Shown: positions 49,834-62,727, counted from the stretch's first letter. The stretch: DNA of 64,000 nt from Rhodocyclaceae bacterium (GCA_023383815.1 JAHDYG010000007.1:1-64000); one strand, 5' to 3'. Notes: generated from the sequence alone by a model not told the origin. Numbers and translations: made by a program.

Positions 49834-50724
49834 ATGCCCTTCGAACCGATCAAGGAAAGCGAACTGCGCGTCGGCCAGGCCGTACCCTGGAGCCTGTACG
49901 ATCGAGACCGCCGGCTGCTGCTGGCGCGCGGCAGCATCATCGAATCCGAGCGCCAGGTTGCCCAGCTCGCCCTGCGCGGCCTGTTCCGCAAGCTCGACAT
50001 CCGTCCGCAGACCGAAACGCGCACCGAGGACAAACCGGACCACGCCGCGGCCACACGCGAGGAACTGCGCGCACTCGACGAAATCAAGCTCGGCATTGGC
50101 GACACCCTGCACCTGCAGAGCCAGTCCGACACCTCGCCGGTGCGCTACTCGGTCAAGCTGATCGGCTACCTGCGCGGCAAGGGCATCATCGTCTCGACTC
50201 CAACCCAGGACGGCAAGGTCCTGCTCATGCGCGACGGCCAGAGCTTTGTCGTACGACTGTTCTCGGGCAAGAGCGTGTACGCGTTTCCGACCACGATCTT
50301 CAAGGTCGCAAACGTCCCTTACCCGCACCTGCATCTGACCTGGCCGAGCCAGGTCAAGGGCCTCGTCGTGCGCCGCGGCGCACGCGCACGGGTGAACCTC
50401 ATTGCCGCGATCACCGACGCGAAGGGCCGTACCGGCGCCGCGACCCTCGACAACCTCAGCACCGGCGGCTGCGCGCTGTTCTCGAAGAGCCCGCTCGGCA
50501 ACCGCGAAGAGCGCATCCGCATCAAGTTCCGCGTCGTGGTCAGCGAGGTCGAACAGTATCTCGACATCGAAGGCATCATCCGCAGCGTGCAGCGCGACAT
50601 CGAAGCCGGCGACAACCAGCCGGTCCAGCACGGCATCCAGTTCGTCGACCTGCCGCCCAACGACCAGCTCGTGCTGACCGCCTACGTCTATCACACCCTG
50701 TTCGAAGAATCGGCCGAAACCTGA
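49834..50724 (+). CDS. YcgR-like PilZ c-di-GMP receptor
   Basis: A 296-residue cytosolic protein. Residues 85-170 form a YcgR-N-like domain (IGDTLHLQSQSDTSPVRYSVKLIGY). The PilZ domain follows with RRGARARVN (RxxxR) and DNLSTGGCALFS (D/N-x-S-x-x-G), both intact. YcgR-type proteins slow the flagellar motor when bound to c-di-GMP. An N-terminal extra domain of about 80 residues is unassigned. It gives a possible receptor for the two cyclases in this window. Confidence 0.88.
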   Translation: MPFEPIKESELRVGQAVPWSLYDRDRRLLLARGSIIESERQVAQLALRGLFRKLDIRPQTETRTEDKPDHAAATREELRALDEIKLGIGDTLHLQSQSDTSPVRYSVKLIGYLRGKGIIVSTPTQDGKVLLMRDGQSFVVRLFSGKSVYAFPTTIFKVANVPYPHLHLTWPSQVKGLVVRRGARARVNLIAAITDAKGRTGAATLDNLSTGGCALFSKSPLGNREERIRIKFRVVVSEVEQYLDIEGIIRSVQRDIEAGDNQPVQHGIQFVDLPPNDQLVLTAYVYHTLFEESAET

Positions 50725-50740
50725 GCCCTGCCAGCCCCTC

Positions 50741-51175
50741 ATGCCACGCATCCGCATCGACCTGCCCGAGCGCTTCGTCTTCGCGACCGAACTGCCGATC
50801 TACATCCAGCACATCAATTACGGCAACCATCTCGACAACGCCGCCCTGCTGGCCCTCGTGTCCGAGGCGCGGGTGAGATTCTTCCGCGCGCTCGGCTGGT
50901 CCGAGCTCGACGTCGATGGCGCCGGTGTCATCGTCGCCGATGTCGCCGCGCAGTACCGCTCGGAGGCCTTCCACGGCGAGATCCTGCGCGCCGAGATGTG
51001 CGCCGCCGAGTTTTCCGAACACGGCTGCGACCTGATGTGGAGGCTGTCCGACACGGCCAGCGGACGCGAGGTCGCACGCGGCAAGCACGGCATCCTGTTC
51101 TTCGATTACGGCGCACGTGTCAAGGTCGCGGTGCCGCCCGCCTTTCGCGCACGGGCCGGCACGCCCGAGCGCTGA
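50741..51175 (+). CDS. Hotdog-fold acyl-CoA thioesterase
   Basis: A 144-residue 4HBT-type protein: YIQHINYGNHLDNAALLALVSEARVRFF carries the active-site Asn-His/Asp region of the family, and RGKHGILFFDYG the later strand. Probable cytosolic hydrolase of acyl-CoA; the chain length is unknown. It follows the PilZ gene by 16 bases and is likely co-transcribed. It is convergent with fumC. Confidence 0.85.
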   Translation: MPRIRIDLPERFVFATELPIYIQHINYGNHLDNAALLALVSEARVRFFRALGWSELDVDGAGVIVADVAAQYRSEAFHGEILRAEMCAAEFSEHGCDLMWRLSDTASGREVARGKHGILFFDYGARVKVAVPPAFRARAGTPER

Positions 51176-51231
51176 ACCGTTGCACCGCTTGCCGGATGGC
51201 CGTCCTCCGGGTCGCGGCCCCGCGCTTTCGT

Positions 51232-52635
51232 TCACGCCTCCCCGGTTCCCGGTCGCGTCATCGCATCCGCCTGAACCCAGCGCTCGAAGTCCGCTGCACT
51301 CACGTATCCGAGCGCCAGCGCCGCCTCCTCGAGCGTGCAGCCTTCGGCATGGGCGCGCTTGGCGATTTCGGCGGCGCGGTCGTAGCCGATGTGCGGCACG
51401 AGCGCGGTGACGAGCATGAGCGAACGCGCCACGAGCTCCGCGATGCGCGCGGGTCGGGCTTCGATACCGCGCACGCAGTGCGCCTCGAAGCTGGTCATGC
51501 CATCGGCCAGCAGGCGCACGCTTTGCAGGAAGCAGTGCGCGATGAGGGGCTTGTATACGTTGAGCTCGAAGTTGCCCGAGGCGCCGCCGAAGCTGAGGGC
51601 GACATCGTTGCCGAAGACCTGGCAGCAGACCATGGTGAGCGCCTCGCACTGCGTCGGGTTCACCTTGCCCGGCATGATGGAGCTGCCCGGCTCGTTCTCC
51701 GGCAGGCTGAGCTCACCCAGTCCGCTGCGAGGTCCGGAGGCGAGCCAGCGGATGTCGTTGGCGATCTTCATGAGCGCAGCGGCAAGGGTCTTGAGCGCAC
51801 CGTGCGCCGCCACCAGCGCATCGTGCGCGGCCAGCGCCGCAAACCTGTTGCCGACGACCACATAGGGCACGCCATGCCGGCGTGACAGCTCCGCCGCGAC
51901 ACGCGCGCCGAACTCGGCATGGGTGTTGAGACCGGTGCCGACCGCCGTGCCGCCGACCGCCAATGCGTACAGAGCCGGCAGTGCAGCGGTGACGCAGGAT
52001 TCCGCCTGCTGCAGTTGCGCAACGTAGCCGGAGAACTCCTGGCCCAGCGTCAGCGGTGTGGCATCCTGCAGATGGGTGCGGCCGATCTTGACGATGCCGG
52101 CGAAGGCGGCGGATCTTTCCGCCAGCCGGTCGCGCAGGGCACGCAGGGCCGGCAGCAGCCGCTCGCGAAGACCTTCGCAGGCGGCGACGTGCATCGCCGT
52201 AGGGAAGAGGTCGTTCGAGGACTGTCCGAGGTTGACCGCATCATTGGCATGGACGAGGCGCCCGGCGCCGCGCGTGCCGCCGAGCAGTTCGGAGGCGCGG
52301 TTGGCAAGCACCTCGTTCATGTTCATGTTGGTCTGCGTGCCCGAGCCGGTCTGCCAGACGCTGAGGGGAAACTCGTGCGGGTGGCGGCCGGCGAGCACCT
52401 CGTCGGCGGCCGCCACGATGGCGTCGGCCAGCTTTCGGTCGAGCAGCCCGAGATCGCGGTTGACCCCGGCGCAGGCACGCTTGACCGCAGCCAGCGCCCG
52501 GATGAGATCGTCCGGCATGCGCTCGCTGGAGATCGCGAAGTGCAGCAGCGAGCGCTGCGTCTGCGCACCCCACAGCCGTTCTGCGGGGACCTCGATGGGT
52601 CCGAACGAATCCGTTTCAGTTCGCGTTTCAGCCAT
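51232..52635 (-). CDS. fumC: Class II fumarate hydratase FumC
   Basis: A 467-residue iron-independent fumarase of the citric-acid cycle. Start [17 protein letters not shown] with GGAGG upstream. The signature loop [15 protein letters not shown], the [14 protein letters not shown] region and [20 protein letters not shown] are intact. Divergent from acnA over an 80-base gap, so the two cycle enzymes may share regulation. Confidence 0.96.
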   Translation of the reverse strand: MAETRTETDSFGPIEVPAERLWGAQTQRSLLHFAISSERMPDDLIRALAAVKRACAGVNRDLGLLDRKLADAIVAAADEVLAGRHPHEFPLSVWQTGSGTQTNMNMNEVLANRASELLGGTRGAGRLVHANDAVNLGQSSNDLFPTAMHVAACEGLRERLLPALRALRDRLAERSAAFAGIVKIGRTHLQDATPLTLGQEFSGYVAQLQQAESCVTAALPALYALAVGGTAVGTGLNTHAEFGARVAAELSRRHGVPYVVVGNRFAALAAHDALVAAHGALKTLAAALMKIANDIRWLASGPRSGLGELSLPENEPGSSIMPGKVNPTQCEALTMVCCQVFGNDVALSFGGASGNFELNVYKPLIAHCFLQSVRLLADGMTSFEAHCVRGIEARPARIAELVARSLMLVTALVPHIGYDRAAEIAKRAHAEGCTLEEAALALGYVSAADFERWVQADAMTRPGTGEA

Positions 52636-52715
52636 GGAACCTCCCTTCCGTTGAACGAGAGCCGGCGCGGCGCGGTCCACCCACTCTATTCAAGACAAGA
52701 CGCAGGTGTCCAGTG

Positions 52716-55433
<2,718 letters not shown>

Positions 55434-55488
55434 GCGCCGTCACGCCAGGGCCGGGGCCAGCATCCCGCCGCAGCGCCGCGGTTGCGGG

Positions 55489-56886
55489 TCAGGCGCCGCC
55501 CTGCGCTCCGGCACTGACCCGGTTCTTGCCGGCGCGCTTGGCACCATAGAGGTTCGCGTCGGCCCGCCGCAGCGTGTCGGACGGACGCTCCCCGGGCAGG
55601 TACTCGGCCACGCCGATGCTGACCGTCATCGCCTGATCTCGAAAGCGCTTGCCCGCAAAGCGGGCACGCAGCCGCTCGGCCAGCACCGCCGCATCGCCGA
55701 GGGCGGTTTCAGGCAGGATCACGACAAATTCCTCGCCGCCGTAGCGATAGGCGGAATCGGCACCGCGCAGGCTGTCGCGGATCGCCTCGGCGAGCCCGAC
55801 GAGCACGTTGTCGCCTTCGAGATGGCCGTGCGTGTCGTTGTAGCGCTTGAAGTCATCGGCGTCGAGCACGAGCAGCGCCAGCGGATGATCGTAGCGCAGC
55901 GCCCGCGCAATCTCGGTTTCCAGCGTCTCGAACAGGTGGCGGGCGTTGTACAGGCCGGTCAGGGCATCGGTGATGCTCAGCTCGCGGAAGCGCCGTTCGC
56001 TCTCGCGCAGCGCCAGTTCGGCCCGGCGCTGCTCGGTGACGTCCTGGAGCGTCTCGATCGCACCGACGATGCGACCTTCTCCGTCGCGCAGTGGGGCTGC
56101 GGTGAAGAAGAGCCAGCGTCCGCGCTCTCCGAAGGCCGGAAAGAAGTCCTCGGCTTCGTAGGCGCCGGGAATCAGGCCGGACGCCCGGAACTTGCCTTCG
56201 TAATAGGACGAGACCGTCGCCTCGATCGCCCCGTCGACGATCAGATCGGCCATCACCGGCCGCTCGCTGGCGTAGAACGCGCGCCACTGCTCGCGCGAGC
56301 CGATCGCGAGGGAAGCCGGAAAGCGTGTCAGCCGCTCGCACGCGTGGTTCCAGTGCGTCACGACATGATCGGCGTCGATGACGAAGGCCGGCACCGAGAT
56401 CTGCTCGAGGATCTGTCCCAGTTGCGCCTCGCTGCGGCGCAGGGCGCTCTCGGCCTCGCGGCACGCGCGCCGCTCGCGGTAGCGTCGGATCGCATCGCGC
56501 AGGACCAGCGGCAGGAGCCCCAGATAGCTCGACCCGCCGTCCTTGACGATGTAGTCGTCAACCCCGGCCTTCAGCGCCTGCACGGCAAGCTGTTCGGAGC
56601 CGCGCCCGGTCATCAGCACCAGCGGCAGGTCGAACCCGGCTTCGAGCAACTGCCGGCACAGACCAAAGCCGCTCATGCCCGGCAGCTTGTGGTCGACGAG
56701 CACCAGATCGAGCGCGCCCGCTTCAGGCAAGGCGAGCGTGGCCTCGACATCCTCGGCGCGCACGCATTCGAGGATCGTGTTGTCGGGGTGATCCTGGTGC
56801 AGCGCACGTGCGACTGCGACGCGATCGTGTTCGTCGTCCTCGACCAGCAGGATCCGGATCGGGTAGCTGCAATCGGTGCGGTTCAT
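55489..56886 (-). CDS. Response regulator with PAS and diguanylate cyclase domain
   Basis: A 465-residue cytosolic protein. A receiver domain (RILLVEDDEHDRVA; phosphorylatable Asp in LVLVDHKLPGMSG) is followed by a PAS domain (about 160-290) and a GGEEF cyclase (YRYGGEEFVVIL), with an intact I-site RGAD five residues before it. It overlaps the single-domain regulator by 4 bases. The PAS region closely matches that of the histidine kinase two genes upstream, suggesting duplication. It should make c-di-GMP in response to the kinase. Confidence 0.92.
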   Translation of the reverse strand: MNRTDCSYPIRILLVEDDEHDRVAVARALHQDHPDNTILECVRAEDVEATLALPEAGALDLVLVDHKLPGMSGFGLCRQLLEAGFDLPLVLMTGRGSEQLAVQALKAGVDDYIVKDGGSSYLGLLPLVLRDAIRRYRERRACREAESALRRSEAQLGQILEQISVPAFVIDADHVVTHWNHACERLTRFPASLAIGSREQWRAFYASERPVMADLIVDGAIEATVSSYYEGKFRASGLIPGAYEAEDFFPAFGERGRWLFFTAAPLRDGEGRIVGAIETLQDVTEQRRAELALRESERRFRELSITDALTGLYNARHLFETLETEIARALRYDHPLALLVLDADDFKRYNDTHGHLEGDNVLVGLAEAIRDSLRGADSAYRYGGEEFVVILPETALGDAAVLAERLRARFAGKRFRDQAMTVSIGVAEYLPGERPSDTLRRADANLYGAKRAGKNRVSAGAQGGA

Positions 56887-57326
56887 CGCGGGTCCTCCAC
56901 CGGCTGGGCCAGGTTCCAGAACTCGCTGATGGTCCGGACCGCAGCGGCAAAATTGTCGAAACCGATCGGCTTCGTGATGAAGGCGCTCGCCCCGCCGGCG
57001 TAGCTCCTGAGCCGGTCCTGCTCGGTGCGCGAGCTGGTCAGCATGATGACCGGCAGGAAACGGAAATCCGGATCGGAACGCAGCACCCGCAACACCTCCA
57101 GACCATCCATCCGGGGCAGGTGCAGGTCGAGCAGCACGATGCCGGGGCGCGGCGCCGAAGCAGCATCGAAGGGCGGGCGCCGATACAGGTAATCGAGGCA
57201 GGACTCCCCATCCCCGACGACGCGGAGCGGGTTCGGGATGTGCTCGCGCCGCCACGCCCGACGCGTCGCGATCACGTCGTGTTCGTCATCCTCGACGAGC
57301 AGGACGAGCGGCTTCGCGTCAGTCAT
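56883..57326 (-). CDS. Single-domain response regulator
   Basis: A 147-residue receiver with no output domain. Acidic pair VEDDEHD, phospho-site Asp in GIVLLDLHLPRMDG, Thr/Ser in VIMLTSS and Lys in ITKPIGF are all present. Of the Rcp1-like type that partners with phytochrome-like or PAS kinases. It overlaps the kinase gene by 8 bases and the cyclase gene by 4, so the three are translated as one unit. Confidence 0.93.
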   Translation of the reverse strand: MTDAKPLVLLVEDDEHDVIATRRAWRREHIPNPLRVVGDGESCLDYLYRRPPFDAASAPRPGIVLLDLHLPRMDGLEVLRVLRSDPDFRFLPVIMLTSSRTEQDRLRSYAGGASAFITKPIGFDNFAAAVRTISEFWNLAQPVEDPR

Positions 57327-58548
57327 CGGCAGGTGCCCCTTCGGCCGGCAGGGCCACGAAGAACGTGCTGCCGACCCCCGGCACGGACTCCACGCGGACC
57401 GCGCCGTCCAGATGCGCCAGCGCCTTGCGCACGATCGCCAGCCCGATGCCGACTCCGGGAAACTCGCTGCGCGTGTGCAGGCGCTGGAAGATGCGGAAGA
57501 TCTGTTCCCGATGACGGTCGGCGATACCGATGCCGTTGTCTCGCACCGCGACCTCGATCCGCTGCGGCGCGCACCACTGCCAGTCGAGCCGGACGCGCCG
57601 CGGCACGGAACGGTTGAACTTGACCGCATTGGTGACGAGATTCTGGAACACCTGACGCAGCAACAGGCGGTCGGCGCACACCAGAGGCCAGCGTTCGGCC
57701 ATCTCGACCACGACATCGCCCTCGAGCGCCAGCCCGTCCAGCAGCCCGCGCAGGAAGGCGCCCAGGTCCAGCCGCTCGGCCACGGCGGCTGACTCACCGA
57801 CGTGCGAGTAGTCGAGCAGATCCTCGATCAGCTGTTCGCCCTGCTCGAGCGCGCGCTGGATGCCGTCGAGGTAGCCCGCCTGCTCCGCATCGAGCCGCCC
57901 CGCCAGATCCTCGCGCAGGAAATCGGCATAGTTGCGCACCGCCCGCAACGGCGCCTTGAGGTCATGCGACACCGCATAGGCATACTGCGACAACTCTTCG
58001 TTGGCGCTCGCCAGCTCGGCCGTGCGGGCAACCACCTGCGCCTCGAGGTTCTCGCGGTAGCGCTCGATCTCTTCGCGCGCCCGATTGCGCTCGGTGACGT
58101 CCTGCAGCGTCTCGACCGCACCGAAGACCGCGCCGCTCGCATCGCGCAGCGGCGCCGCCGTGAAGAAGATCCAGCGTCCGCCGGCGCCGACGTCGGGAAA
58201 GAAGTGCTCGGCCTCGAACGCGCCTTCGGCAACCTGAGAGACCTCGATGCGCCGGGCGCCGTAATGGCGCGCGATCGTCGCGGCATCGGCCTGGTCGAGC
58301 ACCAGATCGGCCAGCACCGGACGGCGTGCAGCATAGAACGCCCGCCAGTGCTCCGTGCTTCCGAGCATGCGTTCGCGCGACCAGCCGGTCAGCGCGGCGC
58401 AGGCCCGGTTCCAGCACAGCACCCGATGCCCGGCATCGATCACGAAGGTTGCGATCGGGTTGCCCTCGACCACGCTGGTGAGCATCTGCTCGCGCTCGCG
58501 CAGGGCGCTCCCGGTCGCACGCGCATCGGATGCTTCGCTGCCACGCAT
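57319..58548 (-). CDS. PAS histidine kinase
   Basis: A 409-residue soluble kinase. PAS/PAC domain (residues about 20-160; CWNRACAALTGWSRERMLGS), then a HisKA block AYAVSHDLKAPLRAVRNYADF with phospho-His, and a catalytic domain with N-box FQNLVTNAVKF, DNGIGIADRH and GVGIGLAIVRKAL. No membrane segment is present, so it senses a cytosolic cue. A strong AAGGAGGGG precedes the ATG. It heads the kinase-regulator-cyclase operon. Confidence 0.93.
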   Translation of the reverse strand: MRGSEASDARATGSALREREQMLTSVVEGNPIATFVIDAGHRVLCWNRACAALTGWSRERMLGSTEHWRAFYAARRPVLADLVLDQADAATIARHYGARRIEVSQVAEGAFEAEHFFPDVGAGGRWIFFTAAPLRDASGAVFGAVETLQDVTERNRAREEIERYRENLEAQVVARTAELASANEELSQYAYAVSHDLKAPLRAVRNYADFLREDLAGRLDAEQAGYLDGIQRALEQGEQLIEDLLDYSHVGESAAVAERLDLGAFLRGLLDGLALEGDVVVEMAERWPLVCADRLLLRQVFQNLVTNAVKFNRSVPRRVRLDWQWCAPQRIEVAVRDNGIGIADRHREQIFRIFQRLHTRSEFPGVGIGLAIVRKALAHLDGAVRVESVPGVGSTFFVALPAEGAPADD

Positions 58549-58663
58549 GATCCCCTCCTTCGCGGACCCTCACGAACGATCCACGTTTTCATGCTAGCAC
58601 CGCACAGGGACGGCCGACATCGGGAATACCCGCAGGGCAGGGGCGCGCGGACCTGGAAGCAGT

Positions 58664-60412
58664 TCAGCCGACCAGTTCGCGCAAGGCCGCCATCTCCTGC
58701 TCGCGCTGGGCCTCGGTGCGGCGGTGGGCGACCTCCTCGGGGGTGCCGACCAGCGACAGCACGCGCCCGGAAAGCTGCAACCCCGCCTCCAGCGTTTCCT
58801 GGATCACCTCGGTCGCACCCTGATCCATCAGTTGCGCCGCATGCCGGACATCCCGCGCGCGCGCCAGGATGCGCAGATCCGGCCACTCGGCGCGCACGCG
58901 CTGCACGACGGACTCGACCGCCTCGGCGTCGTCCATCGTGAGGACCAGCAGGCTCGCCTTCTCCGCGTTCGCACGGCGCAGCAGTTCGATCCGCGACGCA
59001 TCGCCGAAATACACGGGCAGGCCCGCCATCCGCGCTTCGGCAACGTCGAAGACGCTGTTGTCGATTGCGACGTACGGAATTCCGTCCGCATCGAGCACGC
59101 GCGCAAGGAGGCAACCGACACGGCCGAAACCAGCGACCAGTACGTGCCCCTGCAACTCGCCGACACTCGACAGATCGTCGTCCTTCGGCCGCTCGACCTG
59201 GAGCGGTCGCTCGAGGCTGCGTGCGAGCCGGCTGGCACTGGCCGCCACGAGCGGCGTCACGACCATCGTCAGGCCAGTCACGATGAGCATGAACTGGCCG
59301 ACTTCTCCCGGCACCAGTCCGAGATTCATCGCCAGTCCGACCACCACGAACGCGAACTCGCCCCCCTGCCCGAGCAACAGACCCGTCTCCAGCGCAGTAT
59401 GACGCGGCAACCCGAACAGCAGGCAGAGCAGGGCCGTGATGATCGACTTGATCACGAACAGACCCACCACGGACGCCGCGATCCAGCCAAAGGCATCGGC
59501 CACCACCCGGTAGTCGATGCCCATGCCGACCGACATGAAGAAAAGCCCCAGCAGCAGGCCCTTGAATGGCTCGATATCGACCTCGATCTGATGCCGGAAC
59601 TCGGTTTCGGCCAGCAGCAGACCGGCCAGAAATGCGCCGAGCGCCATCGAAAGCCCGGTTGCCCCGGTGATCGAGGCCGCACCTACGATGATCAGCAGCG
59701 TCGCCGCCATGAACATCTCGGCGTTGTCCGAGCGCGCGACCATCCTGTACAGCGGACGCAGCAGCAGGCGGCCGCCCAGATAGATGCCGACGATCACGAC
59801 CAGTGCCTTCAGCAGCGCCAGGAACAGGGACAGACCGACCTCACCGCCCGTCTTCGCGCCCAGCACCCCCACCAGAAACAGGATCGGCACCACCGCCAGA
59901 TCCTGCATCAGCAGGATCGAGAAACTCGATCGCCCGAGCGGCGAAGCCACCTCCCGGCGCTCGACCAGCAATTGCATCACGATCGCAGTCGAGGACAGGG
60001 CCAGACACGCCCCGAGCACGATCGAGGCCGCCGGCGAGTTGCCGAACTCCCACGCGATCAGGCCGATGACCGAGGCGCTCGCGAGAATCTGCAGCGAACC
60101 CATGCCGAACACGAGGCGCCGCATCGCCCACAGCCGGTCGAGCGACAGTTCCAGCCCGATCATGAAGAGCAGGAAGATCACCCCCAGCTCGGCCAGCGCC
60201 TGCACCCCGGCCAGATCGGAGATCACCATGTACTGCAGCCACGGCAGCTCGCCCGCCCACAACCCGAGGCCATAGGGGCCGACGACGCCCCCCACGATCA
60301 GGTAGCCCAGTACCGGGCTGATCCGCAGCCGATGGAACATCGGCACGACGATTCCCGCCGCGACCAGAAACAGCACGATCTCGCGCAGGTGAGGGATGGC
60401 ATGGGTTTCCAC
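58664..60412 (-). CDS. CPA2 cation:proton antiporter, KefB/KefC type
   Basis: A 582-residue protein with about 12 membrane helices (residues 1-390) of the CPA2 family (ELGVIFLLFMIGLELSLDRLW; GQGGEFAFVVVGLA), then a TrkA-N/RCK Rossmann domain (HVLVAGFGRVGCLLARVLDADG, about 415-530) that binds nucleotide. It exchanges K+ or Na+ for protons. GTG at 60412 (VETHAIPHLREI) is the likely start since upstream frame lacks family similarity. Glutathione regulates KefC-type systems; the KefF/G partner is not seen here. Confidence 0.92.
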   Translation of the reverse strand: METHAIPHLREIVLFLVAAGIVVPMFHRLRISPVLGYLIVGGVVGPYGLGLWAGELPWLQYMVISDLAGVQALAELGVIFLLFMIGLELSLDRLWAMRRLVFGMGSLQILASASVIGLIAWEFGNSPAASIVLGACLALSSTAIVMQLLVERREVASPLGRSSFSILLMQDLAVVPILFLVGVLGAKTGGEVGLSLFLALLKALVVIVGIYLGGRLLLRPLYRMVARSDNAEMFMAATLLIIVGAASITGATGLSMALGAFLAGLLLAETEFRHQIEVDIEPFKGLLLGLFFMSVGMGIDYRVVADAFGWIAASVVGLFVIKSIITALLCLLFGLPRHTALETGLLLGQGGEFAFVVVGLAMNLGLVPGEVGQFMLIVTGLTMVVTPLVAASASRLARSLERPLQVERPKDDDLSSVGELQGHVLVAGFGRVGCLLARVLDADGIPYVAIDNSVFDVAEARMAGLPVYFGDASRIELLRRANAEKASLLVLTMDDAEAVESVVQRVRAEWPDLRILARARDVRHAAQLMDQGATEVIQETLEAGLQLSGRVLSLVGTPEEVAHRRTEAQREQEMAALRELVG

Positions 60413-60656
60413 GATCGGTCGGCCTGCGTCGTCTCGGGTCGTTCCTGGCAATCGCGCCGACGGAAAGCATACCCGAAAGGGCAGACGGCCCGCGACGATG
60501 AGCGCCCTGCAACACGGAAGCGCGGGGCAAGGACCCGTTTGTCCGAAGACCCGGTCATCCTTCTCGGCAACATTCCAGCGCGCTAGAATTACGGGCTTTT
60601 TCGCGCGGAAGCCATGACATCGCCCGCGCGAAACGCGTCGAACAGGGAAGGGAAAC

Positions 60657-61439
60657 GTGCCGCAAGGATCCGAGACCACCGCAGCGTCGAGCCATGATGC
60701 CGTGCACATGGGCGTCGCGGCGTGGGCGGCCTGGGCACCGGGGTTTGCGGACGTCGAGGCGTGGCAGGAATGGGACGGTGGACTGCTGCCGGCCGACGAC
60801 GGTTCCGCACCCGAAGTGAAGTTCGTCGACGCCCTGTTGCGCCGCCGGCTCGGGCGGCTCACCCGGATGGCACTCCACGTCGCGCATGAATGCGCAGCCG
60901 GCCGCAGCCCCGCGGCGACGGTGTTCGCGTCGCGCCACGGAGAACTCGCACGCAGCGTCGGCCTGCTGCATGCGATCGCGGGCGGCGAGCTGCCCTCGCC
61001 AGCCGCCTTCAGCCTTTCGGTGCACAACACGGCAGCCGGCATCCATTCGATCGTCCACCACGACCATGCGCCGTCTTCGGCGATCGCCGCCGGCGAGGAA
61101 AGCCTGCTGTGGGCGCTCGTCGAGGCCGCGACGCGCCTGCGCGATCTGCACGACGCCCACGAGGCGGGCGTGCTGCTCGTCTTCGCCGACGAAACGCTGC
61201 CCGACGAGTATGCGCCGTGGCGCCCCAGCGCCGAGGCGACCCACGCGCTCGCGCTGTGGCTCGTGCCGGGCCGTGATCTCACGCTGTCGTGGCGGCCGTC
61301 CGCAGAGGCCTGCGACGCGCAACCCGCCCCGGCCACACAACCGCTCGCGCTCGCGCTGCTCGCCTGCAGGCTCGGACGCCGTCCGGAACTCGCCTGGTCG
61401 GGCGAACGCCTCTCGGTCCAAGGGCGCTGGCATGCTTGA
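60657..61439 (+). CDS. Beta-ketoacyl synthase-like chain-length factor (aryl-polyene cluster)
   Basis: A 260-residue protein of the ketoacyl-synthase N-terminal-like family (PF13723), with no catalytic Cys visible, typical of chain-length factors in aryl-polyene/xanthomonadin-type gene clusters. SVHNTAAGIHSIVHHDHAPSSAIAAGEES is its best conserved stretch (about 123-150). The GTG start has GGGAAGGG upstream. It is the first gene of a tightly packed rightward operon. It is divergent from the antiporter. Confidence 0.88.
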   Translation: MPQGSETTAASSHDAVHMGVAAWAAWAPGFADVEAWQEWDGGLLPADDGSAPEVKFVDALLRRRLGRLTRMALHVAHECAAGRSPAATVFASRHGELARSVGLLHAIAGGELPSPAAFSLSVHNTAAGIHSIVHHDHAPSSAIAAGEESLLWALVEAATRLRDLHDAHEAGVLLVFADETLPDEYAPWRPSAEATHALALWLVPGRDLTLSWRPSAEACDAQPAPATQPLALALLACRLGRRPELAWSGERLSVQGRWHA

Positions 61440-62214
61440 GCGGCTCGACTACCTGTGGCGCCTGACGCTCACCGGGATGTGCTTCGCGACCTTCTGTGTC
61501 GGCGGCTCGCTCGCCTCGGTGCTGGTCTTCCCGCCGCTGCGCCTCTTGCCGGGCGGGCGCGAACGCTACCGCCTGCGCTCGCAGCGCTTCGTGCAGCGCG
61601 CCTTCGCGCTGCTGATCGGCACCCTGCGCACGCTCGGCGTAATGCGCCTCGAACTCGAAAACGCCGAGGCACTGCGCCAGTGCGAGCGCATGCTCGTGTT
61701 CGCCAACCACCCAACGTATCTCGACGTCGTCATCCTGCTGTCGCTGATGCCGCGCGCCTCCTGCGTGGTGACGAGCCGCCTGTGGGCGAGCCCGTTCTAC
61801 GGCGGCGTCGTGCGCGCCGCCGGTTACATCCGCAACGATGCGCCCGAGCGGCTGATCGACGACTGCGCCGCAGCACTCGCAGACGGCCAGCCGCTGATCG
61901 TCTTTCCGGAAGGCACGCGCAGCGTCCCCGGCCAGCCGCTGCACCTGTCGCGCGGGGCCGCCCACATCGCGCTGCGCAGCGGGTGCGACATCCTCCCTGT
62001 GGTGCTGCGCTGCGATCCGCCGACGCTCGCCAAGGGCATGCCGTGGTACCGCATCCCGGTGCACGCCTTCCGCTACCGGGTCGAAGCCGGCACGCCGATC
62101 CGCATCACCGACCACCTCACGCCGGGCATGCCGGCGAGCCTCGCTGCGCGCAGGCTGACCGCCCATCTCGAACAGCATTTCACACAGGAACTGAAGCGCC
62201 ATGACCGAACTTGA
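61432..62214 (+). CDS. Lysophospholipid acyltransferase family protein
   Basis: A 260-residue PlsC-type acyltransferase with an N-terminal membrane helix. The catalytic NHPTYLD (NHx4D) motif and the FPEGTRS motif are intact. In aryl-polyene clusters such enzymes are thought to attach the polyene acyl chain to a lipid carrier. It overlaps the preceding gene by 8 bases and the next by 14. Confidence 0.93.
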   Translation: MLERLDYLWRLTLTGMCFATFCVGGSLASVLVFPPLRLLPGGRERYRLRSQRFVQRAFALLIGTLRTLGVMRLELENAEALRQCERMLVFANHPTYLDVVILLSLMPRASCVVTSRLWASPFYGGVVRAAGYIRNDAPERLIDDCAAALADGQPLIVFPEGTRSVPGQPLHLSRGAAHIALRSGCDILPVVLRCDPPTLAKGMPWYRIPVHAFRYRVEAGTPIRITDHLTPGMPASLAARRLTAHLEQHFTQELKRHDRT

Positions 62215-62467
62215 ATCCGCGATCAAGGAGCTCATCATCGAAGCTCTGGAGCTGGAGGACCTCGCCCCCGACGACATCGTCACCGATGCACCCTTGTTCG
62301 GCGAAGGACTGGGACTGGACTCGATCGACGCGCTCGAGCTCGGGATCGCGCTCAAGAAGCGCTTCGGCCTCGAACTGCGCTCCGACGACCCCGACCTGAA
62401 GCAGCATTTCCGCAGTGTCGAGAGCCTCGCGCGCCTCATTGCCACCCGTCAGCCGCAGGGAGTCTGA
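62201..62467 (+). CDS. Acyl carrier protein 1
   Basis: An 88-residue acidic carrier with the phosphopantetheine site GLDSIDALEL. First of two adjacent carriers. It overlaps the acyltransferase end, so expression is coupled. The long loop RSDDPDLKQHFRS before the last helix is typical of carriers in aryl-polyene clusters. Confidence 0.93.
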   Translation: MTELESAIKELIIEALELEDLAPDDIVTDAPLFGEGLGLDSIDALELGIALKKRFGLELRSDDPDLKQHFRSVESLARLIATRQPQGV

Positions 62468-62469
62468 CC

Positions 62470-62727
62470 ATGACCATCACCATGACCGATGACGACCTCC
62501 TCGCGCGCCTGCGTGACATCCTCGTCGAGAACTTCGAGGTCGACGCAGAGACGGTCACCCCGGCCGCGAACCTCTTCTCCGAACTCGGGCTCGACAGCAT
62601 CGATGCCGTCGATCTCGCGATCCAGGTGCAGGAACTGACCGGCAAGCGCATCAAGCCCGAGGATTTCAAGCACGTGCGCACCGTCGGCGACGTCATCGCG
62701 ACCGCACGGCAACTGCTGGCGGCCTGA
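62470..62727 (+). CDS. Acyl carrier protein 2
   Basis: An 85-residue carrier with GLDSIDAVDL. It starts 2 bases after carrier 1. The sequence (ELTGKRIKPEDFKHVRTVGDVI) differs enough from carrier 1 to suggest a separate step, such as primer loading versus chain extension; which is which is not determined. Confidence 0.93.
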   Translation: MTITMTDDDLLARLRDILVENFEVDAETVTPAANLFSELGLDSIDAVDLAIQVQELTGKRIKPEDFKHVRTVGDVIATARQLLAA

